Part shown: positions 43,697 to 54,232 of the stretch, piece by piece
How the letters are laid out: the number at the start of each line of letters is the position of its first letter
How positions within the stretch are numbered: position 1 is the first letter of the stretch
Assembly: GCA_016293225.1 (NCBI GenBank)
Contig: JAEDEQ010000002.1
Location: 1 to 64,000 of the forward strand
Source: Clostridiaceae bacterium
GTDB lineage: Bacteria > Bacillota > Clostridia > Oscillospirales > Acutalibacteraceae
DNA length: 64,000 nt
Direction: 5' to 3'
Made by a program: the position numbers and the translations under genes
Notes under the pieces: model-generated
Told to the model about the DNA's origin: nothing
Database searches by the model: none
Seen by the model: the letters and a program-made list of their open reading frames with translations, nothing else

Positions 43697-45964
43697 ATGG
43701 CAAAGAAGAAAAAAACACACGAAAAAACAAACGATATCACAGAACTGCTTGAACACGCACACATCTCCTCGGCAGGCGATATTGTTGAGCAGCCGATTGT
43801 TGACGCGCTTGAGATAAATTATATGCCATACGCCATGAGCGTAATTTTGTCAAGAGCCATTCCGGAGATAGACGGACTCAAGCCCTCGCACAGGAAGCTT
43901 CTTTATACAATGTATAAAATGAATCTCCTCTCCTCCGGAAGAACAAAGTCTGCCAATATAGTCGGTCAGACAATGCGCCTCAATCCCCACGGAGACGCTT
44001 CAATTTATGAAACAATGGTTCGCCTTGCCCGCGGAAATGAAACGCTTTTGTGTCCGTTTGTGGATTCAAAGGGAAACTTCGGCAAGGCATATTCGCGCGA
44101 TATGCACTACGCCGCCGCAAGATACACCGAGGCGAAGCTTGAACCCGTCTGCAACGAGCTTTTCCGCGATATTGACAAGAACACGGTTGACTTTGTTGAT
44201 AACTATGACAGCACAACAAAGGAGCCTGTTCTGCTTCCCGTCACGTTTCCGTCGATACTTGCCAATGTCAGCCTTGGAATCGCCGTCGGTATGGCAAGCT
44301 CAATCTGCTCGTTTAACCTCAAGGAGCTTTGCGAAACAACTATTGAACTTATCAAAAATCAGGATCACAACATCAGTGACACGCTCATTGCGCCGGATTT
44401 TGTCGGCGGAGGAACAATTATCTATGATAAAAAGGCGATTGAGGACGTCTATAACACCGGTCGCGGCTCAATAAAAGTCCGCGCAAAGTATAAATACGAC
44501 AAGGACTGTAATTGCATAGATATATATCAGATACCGCCTACTACAACAGCTGAGGCGATAATCGATAAAATTATCGAACGCATCAAGAGCGGAGCTTTCA
44601 AGGAAATCAGCGATATCCGCGATGAAACGGACAGGCAGGGTCTTAAAATTACCATTGACCTCAAAAGGGGAGTCGATCCGGAAAAGCTTATGCAGAAGCT
44701 TTACAAATCCACGCCCCTTGAGGATTCGTTTTCCTGCAATTTCAATGTCCTCATCAACGGTTATCCCAAGGTTCTTTCGGTCAGAGAAATTCTTATTGAA
44801 TGGATACGCTTCAGAGGAAAGTGCGTTTTCAGGCGTATCAGCTTTGACCTTGAAAAAGCAAAGGACAGGCTGCATTTGCTCAAGGGTCTTGAAAAGATTC
44901 TGCTTGACATTGACAAGGCTATTGCGGTTATCAGAAACACTGAGGAGGAAAGTGAGGTTGTTCCGAATCTCATGATAGAGTTCGGAATTGACAAAACGCA
45001 GGCGGAGTACGTTGCGGAAATCAAGCTGCGCCACCTCAACCGTGAATATATTCTGAAGCGGCTGAAAGATATTGATAACCTTACCGCCGCCATCGCCGAT
45101 ATGGAGGATACGCTCTCAAGCAAGGCAAAGATAAGAAAGGTCATCATTAAAGAGCTTGAGGAGGTTATCAAAAAGTATTCTATCGAAAGGCGCAGCGATA
45201 TTCTCTATGCTTCCGAGCTTGAGGAAACCGAGCCTGAGCAGGAGATTCCGGATTACCCGGTTACGGTTTTCTTCACACGCGACGGATATTTCAAAAAGAT
45301 AACGCCTCAGTCGCTTAGAATGAGCGGCGAGCAAAAGCTCAAGGAGGGCGATGAAATTATTCTGAGAACCGAAACAACGAATGCAAAGGAGATACTTTTC
45401 TTCACAGATAAGCATCAGGTTTACAAGGCAAAAATGAATGATTTCTCAGACACAAAGGCAAGCGTTCTCGGCGATTACATTCCTTCAAAGCTTTCAATGG
45501 ACGAGGGCGAAAACGCCGTTTTTGCGGCTGTTCTGAATAACGGCTATAACGGGTATATGCTTTTTGTTTTTGAAAACGGAAAAGCGGCAAAGGTCAATCT
45601 TTCCTCATACGCAACAAAGGCCAACCGCAAAAAGCTTATAAAGGCCTATTGCGATAAATCGCCGCTTGTGCAGATTCTGATGCTTGATGAGGACAAGGAC
45701 CTTGTTATTGAAACAACGGCAGGCAGATATCTGCTTTTCAATACTGCTCTTATTTCACCAAAGGCGATGAAGGATACGCAGGGAGTTGCCTGCATGACGC
45801 TCAAAAAGAGCAACAGGATTTCCCTTGTCCGCGATTACAAGGAGGGTGAATTTGTAAAGCCATACCGCTATAAATCGAAAAATCTGCCCTCAACCGGCGC
45901 ACTGCTCAGCACCGAGGACGCAGCGCTGAAAAACAATTTTCAGTTTGAGGGCTTCGGAGAATGA
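43697..45964 (+). CDS. parC: Type IIA topoisomerase subunit A (ParC/GyrA-like, divergent)
   Basis: DNA-cleaving subunit, 755 aa, pairing with the ParE-like protein to decatenate or relax DNA. Catalytic Tyr 143 is in AARYTEAKL (Arg 142, Tyr 143), preceded by SANIVGQTM and NPHGDASIYETMVRLA. In this quinolone-determining helix the usual first serine is Ala 101 (GDAS), while Glu 105 is retained. A coiled-coil gate and a beta-pinwheel-like C-terminal domain of about 230 residues follow; no GyrA box is seen. The N-terminal 30 residues are a Lys/Asp/Glu-rich extension. Confidence 0.85.
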   Translation: MAKKKKTHEKTNDITELLEHAHISSAGDIVEQPIVDALEINYMPYAMSVILSRAIPEIDGLKPSHRKLLYTMYKMNLLSSGRTKSANIVGQTMRLNPHGDASIYETMVRLARGNETLLCPFVDSKGNFGKAYSRDMHYAAARYTEAKLEPVCNELFRDIDKNTVDFVDNYDSTTKEPVLLPVTFPSILANVSLGIAVGMASSICSFNLKELCETTIELIKNQDHNISDTLIAPDFVGGGTIIYDKKAIEDVYNTGRGSIKVRAKYKYDKDCNCIDIYQIPPTTTAEAIIDKIIERIKSGAFKEISDIRDETDRQGLKITIDLKRGVDPEKLMQKLYKSTPLEDSFSCNFNVLINGYPKVLSVREILIEWIRFRGKCVFRRISFDLEKAKDRLHLLKGLEKILLDIDKAIAVIRNTEEESEVVPNLMIEFGIDKTQAEYVAEIKLRHLNREYILKRLKDIDNLTAAIADMEDTLSSKAKIRKVIIKELEEVIKKYSIERRSDILYASELEETEPEQEIPDYPVTVFFTRDGYFKKITPQSLRMSGEQKLKEGDEIILRTETTNAKEILFFTDKHQVYKAKMNDFSDTKASVLGDYIPSKLSMDEGENAVFAAVLNNGYNGYMLFVFENGKAAKVNLSSYATKANRKKLIKAYCDKSPLVQILMLDEDKDLVIETTAGRYLLFNTALISPKAMKDTQGVACMTLKKSNRISLVRDYKEGEFVKPYRYKSKNLPSTGALLSTEDAALKNNFQFEGFGE

Positions 45965-46019
45965 AAAAACGGGCTGCCGCATTCTGACGCTTATCAAAAA
46001 GCGCTGAATGCGACAGCTT
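45964..46019 (-). terminator. Terminator of rnhA (antisense strand)
   Basis: A long interrupted stem (GCTG-x-CGCATTC...GAATGCG-x-CAGC with an inner CGCTT/AAGCG) is followed on the complement by CCGTTTTTTC. The T-tract lies only on the rnhA side; for parC the hairpin may limit convergent read-through. Confidence 0.7.
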
Positions 46020-46030
46020 CATAATTAATG

Positions 46031-46468
46031 CTATTGAAATTTTTGGCTTTGAGCCACAGCGAGTTTGTCGCAGCGTTCGTTTTCGGGGTGACCTGCGTGA
46101 CCCTTTATCCATTTAACGGTGACAACGTGGTTGTCAATAAGTGAAAGCAGCTCGTCCCACAGCTCGGGATTGAGCGCGGGCTTTTTGTCCTTTTTGCGCC
46201 AGTTGTTTGCCTTCCAGCTTCTTGCCCAGCCGAGATTGATTCCGTCGGACACATATTTTGAGTCGGTGATAACCGTAACAATGCATTTTTCCCTTAGGGC
46301 TTTCAGTCCCTCAATAACGGCCGTCAGTTCCATACGGTTGTTTGTTGTCTGCCTTTCTCCGCCGGAAAGCTCCTTTTGTCTGCCCTTATAATCAAGTATT
46401 GTTCCCCAGCCGCCGGGACCCGGATTTCCGGAGCAGGCGCCGTCCGTGTAAATAATAACTTCTTTCAT
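46031..46468 (-). CDS. rnhA: Ribonuclease HI
   Basis: Degrades the RNA strand of RNA-DNA hybrids, for example primers and R-loops. The 145-aa protein has the catalytic acids in [30 protein letters not shown] and VITDSKYV, plus the fourth acidic residue in the C-terminal region. Length and motifs are those of the E. coli-type enzyme. It is the only - strand gene in the interior of the window, convergent with parC and with its own promoter. Confidence 0.95.
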   Translation of the reverse strand: MKEVIIYTDGACSGNPGPGGWGTILDYKGRQKELSGGERQTTNNRMELTAVIEGLKALREKCIVTVITDSKYVSDGINLGWARSWKANNWRKKDKKPALNPELWDELLSLIDNHVVTVKWIKGHAGHPENERCDKLAVAQSQKFQ

Positions 46469-46500
46469 GGTTTACCTCTTAATCAGTGATTGCTTAATAG

Positions 46501-46529
46501 ATAGTACCACAACTGAGTTCTTTTATCAA
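46501..46529 (-). promoter_or_regulatory. Promoter of rnhA
   Basis: On the complement, TTGATA and TACTAT are separated by 17 bp, about 33 bp before the rnhA start. The 270-nt rnhA-rnjA gap is accounted for by this promoter and the divergent rnjA promoter. Confidence 0.78.
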
Positions 46530-46632
46530 GGGGTGTCTATTCGGCTTTATATCAGTCAATAATCATTTTGCGCTTTGAAGCGTTGCCGCTGCGATTATTT
46601 GATAAACATTGTGTTAACATGCCGTGCTTTCC

Positions 46633-46661
46633 TTGACACCTAAGTAAAAAAATAGTAAAAT
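46633..46661 (+). promoter_or_regulatory. Promoter of the rnjA-gdpP-rplI operon
   Basis: TTGACA (46633-46638) and TAAAAT (46656-46661) have a 17-bp spacer. An A/T-rich leader of about 70 nt precedes the ribosome site AAAGGAG. Confidence 0.82.
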
Positions 46662-46738
46662 ATTCTGTAAATATCAATAAGCATTAAAATTGTCATATTC
46701 TATGTTTTACATAACAAAATTATATTTTAAAGGAGTGT

Positions 46739-48523
46739 ATGTTCAGACATATGAGTGAAAAAAACACCTCAGCCGTTAAGACGGCAATACCTGCAAGCAG
46801 AACAAAAAAGAATCAAAAGTTTTACTATAAAAAGAAAAAGACGCAGAAAAAAAAGACCGAAACGGCAAAGCCTATCAAAATCTCTTTCCTCGGCGGCATC
46901 AACGAAGTCGGCAAAAATATGACCGTTTTTGAATATGACGGCGATATGCTTATCGTTGACTGCGGTCTTGCTTTTCCCGATGAGAATATGCTCGGAATTG
47001 ACCTTGTTATTCCGGATTTCACCTATATTACCTCCAATGCCGATAAAGTAAAAGGCATTGTTATAACTCACGGACATGAGGATCATATCGGCGCTCTTGC
47101 GTATCTTCTTAAAAACTGCAATGTTCCGGTCTACAGCACAAGGCTCACCAACGGCCTCATTGAAGGCAAGCTGCGTGAACACGGACTGCTTGAAAAAGCA
47201 AAGCTCAATGTTGCCGCTCCGGGGGACTGCATAAGCCTCGGAAAATTCGATGTTGAGTTTATCCATGTTAACCATTCAATTCCCGACGCTGTCGGCTTTG
47301 CAATCAAGTGCGCCGGCGGAACTGTTGTTCACACCGGAGATTTTAAAATTGACAGCACGCCCGTTGACGGCGGCATGATTGACCTTGCACGCTTCGGTCA
47401 GCTTGGAAACGAGGGTGTGCTTTGTATGCTCTCTGACTCAACAAACGCCGAACGCCCGGGCTTTACCCAAAGTGAACACAAGGTTGGAGAGTCGTTTGAA
47501 ATGCTTTTCAGAAAAGCCGGAGACAGACGGATAATCGTTGCCACCTTTGCCTCGAATATCCACCGTGTTCAGCAAATAATCGACGTTGCGGAAAGTCTCG
47601 GCAGAAAGGTTGCACTTTCCGGCCGCAGCCTTGAGAATGTTGTTGCAGTAAGCCGCGAGCTCGGCTACCTTCGTGTGCCGGACGGTGTGCTTATTGACCT
47701 TGACCTTATCAATAAGTACAGCGCAAACGAGCTTGTGCTTATAACAACGGGCAGTCAGGGCGAGCCGATGTCCGCGCTGACAAGAATGGCTTTTTCCGAC
47801 CACAGGAAGGTTGCCATAGGTCCGAACGATTACGTCATCATTTCCGCAACCCCCATTCCCGGCAACGAAAAGACCGTCAGCCGTGTTATAAACGAGCTGA
47901 TGAAGCTCGGCGCGGAAGTTGTTTACGAAAAGATGTATGACGTTCACGTTTCCGGCCATGCCTGCAGCGAGGAACTCAAGCTCATGCTCGGAATTGTTAA
48001 ACCGAAGTTCTTTATTCCCGTTCACGGCGAGCAGAAGCACCTGCAAAAGCACGCAAATCTTGCGGTTTCAATGGGCATGGACAGGAAGAACATTGTCATT
48101 GTTGAAAACGGCGCAAGCTTTGAAATATCGAATAACGGCATTAAAAAAGTTGCCAATGTCCCTGCCGGTCAGGTCTTTGTTGACGGACTCGGCGTCGGCG
48201 ATGTCGGAAGCATCGTTATCCGCGACAGAAAGCATCTTGCCGAGGACGGCATAATAATTGTTGTTGCCGCAATCGACAGCGTAAGCCATATGCTCATTTC
48301 CGGTCCGGACATTGTTTCAAGAGGCTTTGTTTTTGTTCGTGAAGCGGAGGAACTGATGGAGGAGGCGCGCACAACCGCGTTCAACACCATCAACCGCTGC
48401 TTTGACCGCAACATTCGTGAATGGGGAACCATCAAAAGCAGGATACGCGACGATGTTTCCAAACTTATGTATGAGCGCACAAAGCGCAGTCCCATGATTT
48501 TGCCCATTCTTATGGAGATCTGA
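46739..48523 (+). CDS. rnjA: Ribonuclease J
   Basis: 5'-3' exoribonuclease and endoribonuclease of the metallo-beta-lactamase/beta-CASP type, central to mRNA turnover and rRNA maturation in Firmicutes. It has HGHEDHIG (111-118), the GGINEVGKN region, DSTNAERPGF and TTGSQGEPMSAL, all typical. A Lys-rich N-terminal extension of about 45 residues precedes the core, so the protein is 594 aa instead of the ~555 of Bacillus RNase J1. ATG 46739 is close to its ribosome site and ATG 46751 is an alternative. The operon continues with gdpP. Confidence 0.92.
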   Translation: MFRHMSEKNTSAVKTAIPASRTKKNQKFYYKKKKTQKKKTETAKPIKISFLGGINEVGKNMTVFEYDGDMLIVDCGLAFPDENMLGIDLVIPDFTYITSNADKVKGIVITHGHEDHIGALAYLLKNCNVPVYSTRLTNGLIEGKLREHGLLEKAKLNVAAPGDCISLGKFDVEFIHVNHSIPDAVGFAIKCAGGTVVHTGDFKIDSTPVDGGMIDLARFGQLGNEGVLCMLSDSTNAERPGFTQSEHKVGESFEMLFRKAGDRRIIVATFASNIHRVQQIIDVAESLGRKVALSGRSLENVVAVSRELGYLRVPDGVLIDLDLINKYSANELVLITTGSQGEPMSALTRMAFSDHRKVAIGPNDYVIISATPIPGNEKTVSRVINELMKLGAEVVYEKMYDVHVSGHACSEELKLMLGIVKPKFFIPVHGEQKHLQKHANLAVSMGMDRKNIVIVENGASFEISNNGIKKVANVPAGQVFVDGLGVGDVGSIVIRDRKHLAEDGIIIVVAAIDSVSHMLISGPDIVSRGFVFVREAEELMEEARTTAFNTINRCFDRNIREWGTIKSRIRDDVSKLMYERTKRSPMILPILMEI

Positions 48524-48525
48524 AA

Positions 48526-50502
48526 ATGAAAAAGCTATGGAGAAATTTTGACACTTCGATCGTTTCGTTCCCGGTGGCAAGCTTCTGCGTTATTGCAACA
48601 TTCTTTCTTAACGTGCCGCTTGCTTTGATCGAATGCGCTCTTTTTGTCATTTTGTTCATTGTTAAATGGCAGTACCAAAAGCGAGTGAAGCAAAAGCTGC
48701 TCTATCAGGTCAACGCGGTTGCCGACGAGCTTGATTTTGAACGCGGCGAAGCTTTTAAAAAGCTGAGTGTTGCCTGTGCCGTGATTGAAAAGGACGGTCT
48801 GATTGTCTGGATTAACGACAGCTTTAAAAACACATTTTCCATCACTGAAAAAACTCCTGTCTGCAATATCAGAGCGGTTCTTAACCGCGAGGGCTCACTC
48901 GAACGTCTCATTGACGGCAGGGGCTTCAAAATTAAAGTAAATTCTCAGTATTTTGCCGTCTATTCAAGCGAAATGAAGGTTGACGACGAGGACTTATATC
49001 TTCTTTATTTCTTTGATGAAACCAAGCTTCGCATAACGGAAAAAGAGTATTATGACTCGCGTCCTTCGCTCATGCTCAGCGTTATTGATAACTCAAATGA
49101 AATATATCAGACATTTAAAGAGAGTGAAGCCGCCGCAATCTTCAGCCGCATTGAGCAGGAGATTGAAAACTGGGTAACCTCCTACGGCGGACTATGCAGG
49201 AAGTATTCCACAACAAGAATGCTGTTTTTTGTTGAAGAACGCTCGCTGCAAAAAATGATAGCAGATAAATTTTCAATTCTTGAAACTGTCCGTCAGATGA
49301 GCTATGACGGAAAAAACTGCGGCGTAACACTTTCGATAGGCGTCGGAAAAGAGGCGTCGCTCAATGCTTCAAACGAGTCTGCAAAGCAGGCGCTGGACAT
49401 GGCGCAGAGCCGCGGCGGCGATCAGGTTGCAATCCGCCACGACGCGCAGTATAAATTCTTCGGCGGTGTTTCCGCGGGCGTTGAAAAACGCAACAAAGTT
49501 AAAACCAGACTGATTTCAAGGTCTATTGCCACGATTGTCAATGACAGCGACAATATACTCATCATGGGACACCGATTTTCGGATTTTGACGCTTTCGGAG
49601 CGGCGGTCGGCATGTATGCCGTTGCCGACCATTTTTCAAAAAAAGCGAACATTGTTATCGACACGGAAACAACTCTTGCCCTGCCGTTAGTCAAAGCGTT
49701 CAGGGAGCATTTTCCGCCAGATGTGCTTGTCCGTCCGGAAAAAGCGCGTTCCATGCTCGGGGAAAACACACTTCTTGTTGTTGTTGACACGCATAAAAAA
49801 GACTTCTGCGAGGCACCGGAGCTTGTTGACTCAGCAAAAAAAATCATGGTTATTGACCACCACAGAAAATCTGTCGGATTTATTGAAAACACCGTGATGT
49901 TCTATCATGTTCCCACAGCGTCCTCAGCGTGCGAGATGGTTTCCGAGCTGTGCGAATATGTTGACACGGCGCCGTTTATTGATAAATTTACGGCCGAAGC
50001 GCTCCTTGCCGGCATATCTCTCGACACAAGGAACTTCATTATCCGGACAGGCGTCAGGACTTTTGAGGCCGCCGCATATCTCAGAGCGAGGCTGGCAAGT
50101 CCGTTGGAGGTCAAAAAGCTCTTTGCAAACGATATGGATGTTTTCCATCTGCGCAACAGCATAATTGACAATTCGCATATTTATGAGCGCGGCTTTGCAA
50201 TCTCATTTGCCGACTTTAAAAGCAGGAATATCCGCCTTATTACTTCGCAGGCGGCTGATGAAATGCTCAATGTTGAGGGCGTAAGAGCTTCTTTTGTGCT
50301 TTTTGAAACACCGGGCATAATCAATATCTCCGCAAGGTCTTACGGAGAGGTTAATGTTCAGCTTATCATGGAAACGCTCGGCGGCGGCGGTCACCAGACT
50401 ATGGCGGCTTGCCAGCTTCCGAAGCTTTCAATCGAACAGGCAACCGTGAAGCTGAAAAATGCTATTGATAAATATATTACTGATACAACGGAGGTTAAAT
50501 AA
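48526..50502 (+). CDS. gdpP: Cyclic-di-AMP phosphodiesterase GdpP
   Basis: Membrane enzyme that hydrolyses c-di-AMP and so influences osmolyte uptake, cell-wall homeostasis and beta-lactam tolerance. Of 658 residues, two membrane helices (about 9-48) are followed by a PAS-like domain and a degenerate GGDEF-like domain (about 170-300, retaining SIGVG). The catalytic DHH domain has [18 protein letters not shown] and VIDHHRK, and DHHA1 has GGGGHQTMA. All metal-binding acids and His appear intact. It directly precedes rplI, as in Bacillus and Staphylococcus. Confidence 0.94.
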   Translation: MKKLWRNFDTSIVSFPVASFCVIATFFLNVPLALIECALFVILFIVKWQYQKRVKQKLLYQVNAVADELDFERGEAFKKLSVACAVIEKDGLIVWINDSFKNTFSITEKTPVCNIRAVLNREGSLERLIDGRGFKIKVNSQYFAVYSSEMKVDDEDLYLLYFFDETKLRITEKEYYDSRPSLMLSVIDNSNEIYQTFKESEAAAIFSRIEQEIENWVTSYGGLCRKYSTTRMLFFVEERSLQKMIADKFSILETVRQMSYDGKNCGVTLSIGVGKEASLNASNESAKQALDMAQSRGGDQVAIRHDAQYKFFGGVSAGVEKRNKVKTRLISRSIATIVNDSDNILIMGHRFSDFDAFGAAVGMYAVADHFSKKANIVIDTETTLALPLVKAFREHFPPDVLVRPEKARSMLGENTLLVVVDTHKKDFCEAPELVDSAKKIMVIDHHRKSVGFIENTVMFYHVPTASSACEMVSELCEYVDTAPFIDKFTAEALLAGISLDTRNFIIRTGVRTFEAAAYLRARLASPLEVKKLFANDMDVFHLRNSIIDNSHIYERGFAISFADFKSRNIRLITSQAADEMLNVEGVRASFVLFETPGIINISARSYGEVNVQLIMETLGGGGHQTMAACQLPKLSIEQATVKLKNAIDKYITDTTEVK

Positions 50503-50942
50503 TGAAAGTAATTTTAAAGCAGGACGTTAAAGGACTCGGAAAAAAGGGCGAACTTGTCAACGCGTCTGACGGTTATGCGAGGAATTTCCTTTTTCCGAAA
50601 GGACTTGCTGCCGAAGCAAACGCTCAGGCAATGTCTGAGTTTAAGAATAAGCAGCAGGCCGAAAAATACAGAATAGAAACCGAGACGGCGGCCGCAAAGG
50701 CTGCTGCCGAAAGAATTTCCGGAAAGACCGTTCACATCACGGCAAAAGCCGGTCAGAACGGAAAGCTTTTCGGCTCTGTTACATCAAAGGAAATTGCCGA
50801 AAAGATCAGAGCCGAATTCGGCATTGAAACCGATAAGAGAAAAATTATTGTTGACGACATCAAGCAGTTCGGAACCTATGAGTTTGAAATCAAGCTCTAT
50901 CAGGGTATTTCCGCAAAACTCTATGTAATGGTTGGTGAATAA
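50502..50942 (+). CDS. rplI: 50S ribosomal protein L9
   Basis: Large-subunit protein bridging from the base of the L1 stalk. The N-terminal [30 protein letters not shown] is diagnostic, followed by the long connecting helix and C-terminal domain; length is 146 aa. Its start overlaps the gdpP stop by one base. The order gdpP-rplI-dnaB is strongly conserved in Firmicutes. Confidence 0.97.
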   Translation: MKVILKQDVKGLGKKGELVNASDGYARNFLFPKGLAAEANAQAMSEFKNKQQAEKYRIETETAAAKAAAERISGKTVHITAKAGQNGKLFGSVTSKEIAEKIRAEFGIETDKRKIIVDDIKQFGTYEFEIKLYQGISAKLYVMVGE

Positions 50943-50944
50943 GC

Positions 50945-52333
50945 ATGCCTTCCCCCGGAAACATTATCAGTCTTGATGACGTCAATATCCCTTTCAGTCT
51001 TGAAGCGGAGCAGGCGGTGCTCGGCAGCATTCTCAGCGAACCGGAGTGTCTTTCGCAGGTCATGGTCATTGTCAAGCCGGAATACTTCTATATGCCGGCG
51101 CACAGGTCAATCTTCATCATTATGCAGGAGATTGACGCCTCGGGCGGAAAAATCGACCCTCTGATAGTTCTTGAAAAGCTCAAGGCAGACAAGGTGTTTG
51201 ATGACGCAAGCGGAAAGAACTATCTCTATCAGCTTGCCCAGTCCGTTCCCTCAACCGAAAACGTTGAAAGCTACTGCAAAATTATCAAAGAGAAGTTTTA
51301 CATACGCTCACTCATCAACGTTTCCAAGGAAATTATTGAGGAGGCTTCCTCAACCGAAAACTCCGCAGACTTGCTTCTTGACTCTGCCGAACAGAAGATT
51401 TACGATATCCGTCAGGGCAAAATCACAAGAGGGCCGACAAAGATAGGCGATATAATCGTTAACGAGGTTTACACAAAGCTTCAGCAGCTCAGCTCTGCGG
51501 ACAGGGATAAGTATAAAGGCTACACAACGGGCTTTTCCGATCTTGACAAGGCGATAACCGGTCTTAACCGTTCGGATCTTATCATCATCGGCGCACGCCC
51601 TGCAATGGGTAAAACAAGCCTTGCGCTGAACATTGCGCGCAATACCGCCATGGTCGGAAAAAAGAAGGTTCTGTTCTTTTCCCTCGAGATGACAAAGGAG
51701 CAGCTTGCGCAGCGCGTGCTTGCAACCGAAGCAAGAGTTGAAAGCACAAAGATGAGAACCGGCAACATTAACGGAGAGGAGTGGGGCAGACTTGCCACTG
51801 CCGCCGCAATGCTCAGCAACTGTGAGCTTTATTTTGACGATACCTCCAACATGACCGTTCCGGAAATGAAATCACGAATCCGACGTCTGCGAGACGTTGA
51901 CGCCGTTTTTGTGGACTATCTTCAGCTTATGAAAAGCGGAACAAGGGTTGAAAGCCGCGTTCAGGAGGTCTCCGAAATAACCCGTAACCTCAAGCTGATG
52001 GCAAAGGATCTGAATATTCCCGTTGTTGTTCTCGCTCAGCTTGCAAGAGCAACCGAGGCGAGGGGAAAATCTCACCGTCCTCAGCTTTCAGACCTTCGTG
52101 AATCGGGTTCCATTGAGCAGGACGCCGACATTGTTATAATGCTTTATCGTGATGAATATTACTCCGATAATAACGACTCTGACACTTCCTCGCAGGAGGA
52201 GGTCAAGGCGGTCAACGAGGCCGAATTTATAATTTCCAAAAACAGGCACGGCCCGACCAATACGGTAAAAGTTGCATGGAACGGGGATTACACACTGTTT
52301 ACAAATCTGGAGACTCTCAGAAATGATATGTAA
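50945..52333 (+). CDS. dnaB: Replicative DNA helicase DnaB/DnaC
   Basis: Hexameric helicase that unwinds DNA at the replication fork. The N-terminal domain (about 15-120, with IPFSLEAEQAVLGS) recruits primase. The RecA-like domain contains Walker A GARPAMGKTS, Walker B VFVDYLQLM and the arginine-finger region LSDLRESGSIEQDADIV. The 462-aa length is standard, with no intein. It is 2 nt after rplI and overlaps tilS by 11 nt. Confidence 0.96.
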   Translation: MPSPGNIISLDDVNIPFSLEAEQAVLGSILSEPECLSQVMVIVKPEYFYMPAHRSIFIIMQEIDASGGKIDPLIVLEKLKADKVFDDASGKNYLYQLAQSVPSTENVESYCKIIKEKFYIRSLINVSKEIIEEASSTENSADLLLDSAEQKIYDIRQGKITRGPTKIGDIIVNEVYTKLQQLSSADRDKYKGYTTGFSDLDKAITGLNRSDLIIIGARPAMGKTSLALNIARNTAMVGKKKVLFFSLEMTKEQLAQRVLATEARVESTKMRTGNINGEEWGRLATAAAMLSNCELYFDDTSNMTVPEMKSRIRRLRDVDAVFVDYLQLMKSGTRVESRVQEVSEITRNLKLMAKDLNIPVVVLAQLARATEARGKSHRPQLSDLRESGSIEQDADIVIMLYRDEYYSDNNDSDTSSQEEVKAVNEAEFIISKNRHGPTNTVKVAWNGDYTLFTNLETLRNDM

Positions 52334-53642
52334 GGTCCGAAAAACAATAGAGCGCTTTGCAATGCTTGAAAACGCAAAAAGCGTTGCCGTCGGTCTTTCC
52401 GGCGGTGCGGATTCCGTCTGCCTTTTTGATATACTTTTGAAGCTCAGAAGTGAATTCGGCTATAAGCTTGTCTGCGTTCATGTCAATCATAATCTCAGAG
52501 GCGATGAGTCCTTAAGGGATCAGCGCTTTGTTCAGGATCTTTGCGCAAAAAACGGTGTTGAGCTTAAAATTGTTTCAGCCGATATTGCAAAGCTTGCAAA
52601 AGAGCGGCATATAGGAATTGAGGAGTGCGGAAGGGCAGTCCGCTATGAGGCGTTTGAAAGCGCCGGCTGCGACAGGATTGCAGTGGCTCACAGCCTTTCC
52701 GACTGCATTGAAACCTCGCTTTTCAATCTTGCGCGCGGCAGCTCGCTTACAGGCGTTTGCCGTATACCGCCCGTGCGGGGCAAAATTATCCGGCCGCTCA
52801 TTGACTGCACAGCTCAGGAGATACGGGATTACTGCAGGGAAAATTTGCTCCCCTTTGTTGTTGACAGCACCAATCTTGAAGATGATTATACAAGAAACTT
52901 CATACGCCTGAATATTATTCCGAAGTTTAAACAGATAAACTCAGATTTTGAAAAAAGCTTCTGCCGTTTTTATGAAACAGCGGCGCGCGATGAAGCATAT
53001 CTTGAAAAGCTTGCGCATAAAGCGCTTGAATCGGCAAAACGCAGCGACGGCTATCTGCGCTTTGTTCTGCTCTCGCAGGACGACGCGGTGCTTTACAGAT
53101 GTCTGCGGCTGATTCTTGAAAGCAAGATGAAAAAGCAGGTTGAAAAAAAGCACGTTGACCTTGCTGTCGATACGGTTAAAAATACAGGCACGCTTCAGCT
53201 TGGAAAAGACTTGTATATTTGCGCCGGGTGTGATATAATACTGTTTCATTCAGCACAAAGCAGGGAGGAAGCGTGGCGCGCTTATGAAACGGACGGCAGG
53301 TTTGTTTCGCCTTTTAAAACATATGAACTGACTGTTATTCCGTTTGATAAATCCCGTTTGACGGGTGAAAATAATATTTGTGACGCCGCGTGTCTTTCGG
53401 ACAGAACGGTCATGCGAAGCAGAATGCCGGGTGACAGGATAACGCTGTTTCCCCGCAATGTTACAAAATCGCTGAAAAAGCTTTATAATGAAGCGAAGAT
53501 TCCGCAAAAGGAGCGCGGCAGACTTGCTGTTCTTGAATCCGGCGGAAAGCTTATCTGGGCTGAAAATTTCGGTGTGAATGCGCCGTACAGGGTCAGCCGG
53601 GACACAAAAATGATAGCAATAATAAAGATCAAGGAAGGGTAA
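52323..53642 (+). CDS. tilS: tRNA(Ile)-lysidine synthetase
   Basis: Essential enzyme that converts the wobble cytidine of tRNA-Ile(CAU) to lysidine so it reads AUA. It has the PP-loop SGGADS (26-31), HNLRGDES, and the C-terminal tRNA-binding domains with IPQKERG. The length from ATG 52323 is 439 aa; an in-frame ATG at 52272 lies deep in dnaB. It precedes hpt and ftsH, the order found in Bacillus. Confidence 0.93.
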   Translation: MICKVRKTIERFAMLENAKSVAVGLSGGADSVCLFDILLKLRSEFGYKLVCVHVNHNLRGDESLRDQRFVQDLCAKNGVELKIVSADIAKLAKERHIGIEECGRAVRYEAFESAGCDRIAVAHSLSDCIETSLFNLARGSSLTGVCRIPPVRGKIIRPLIDCTAQEIRDYCRENLLPFVVDSTNLEDDYTRNFIRLNIIPKFKQINSDFEKSFCRFYETAARDEAYLEKLAHKALESAKRSDGYLRFVLLSQDDAVLYRCLRLILESKMKKQVEKKHVDLAVDTVKNTGTLQLGKDLYICAGCDIILFHSAQSREEAWRAYETDGRFVSPFKTYELTVIPFDKSRLTGENNICDAACLSDRTVMRSRMPGDRITLFPRNVTKSLKKLYNEAKIPQKERGRLAVLESGGKLIWAENFGVNAPYRVSRDTKMIAIIKIKEG

Positions 53643-53647
53643 ACGCT

Positions 53648-54232
53648 ATGCTTAACGACATTAAGGAAATTTATTTTTCCAAGGAACAGCTCAAGGAGAT
53701 TACCGACAGAATCGGCGCGCAGATAAGCCGCGATTTTGAGGGCAAGGATCTTATCCTTATCAGCGTTCTCAAGGGCTCGGTTATTTTTATGGCTGATCTT
53801 ATGAGAAGCATTACAATTCCGTGCAGGATTGACTTCATTACCGCCCAAAGCTACGGACAGAGCATGACTTCAAGCGGAAATGTCAGCATAACAAAGGATA
53901 TTTCGGACAACATTGAGGGCTGCGACATTCTTCTTGTTGAGGATATCTTTGACAGCGGAAACACTTTGCAGCGGCTTTCCGACTATCTTGCCACCAAAAA
54001 CCCCTCAAGCATTACCCTCTGTACTCTTCTTGATAAGCCGAAAAGGCGCGACCCGAACGTTAAGTTAGTACCGAAATATATCGGCGCGGAGGTTGAAGAT
54101 CAGTTTGTTGTCGGTTACGGCCTTGATTATAATCAAAAGTACCGCAATCTGCCCTTCATCGGAATCCTTAAGCCTGAAATTTATAATGCTAAGCAGCATC
54201 TCTTTAATCAAGAGACAAAGGAGCGTGTTTAA
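53648..54232 (+). CDS. hpt: Hypoxanthine-guanine phosphoribosyltransferase
   Basis: Salvages hypoxanthine and guanine to IMP and GMP. The PRPP-binding motif is [13 protein letters not shown], with [11 protein letters not shown] in the N-terminal half and [26 protein letters not shown] near the end. Length is 194 aa. In Bacillus, Hpt helps TilS regulate ftsH; here too tilS-hpt-ftsH is contiguous, with the ftsH start overlapping the hpt stop. Confidence 0.95.
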   Translation: MLNDIKEIYFSKEQLKEITDRIGAQISRDFEGKDLILISVLKGSVIFMADLMRSITIPCRIDFITAQSYGQSMTSSGNVSITKDISDNIEGCDILLVEDIFDSGNTLQRLSDYLATKNPSSITLCTLLDKPKRRDPNVKLVPKYIGAEVEDQFVVGYGLDYNQKYRNLPFIGILKPEIYNAKQHLFNQETKERV

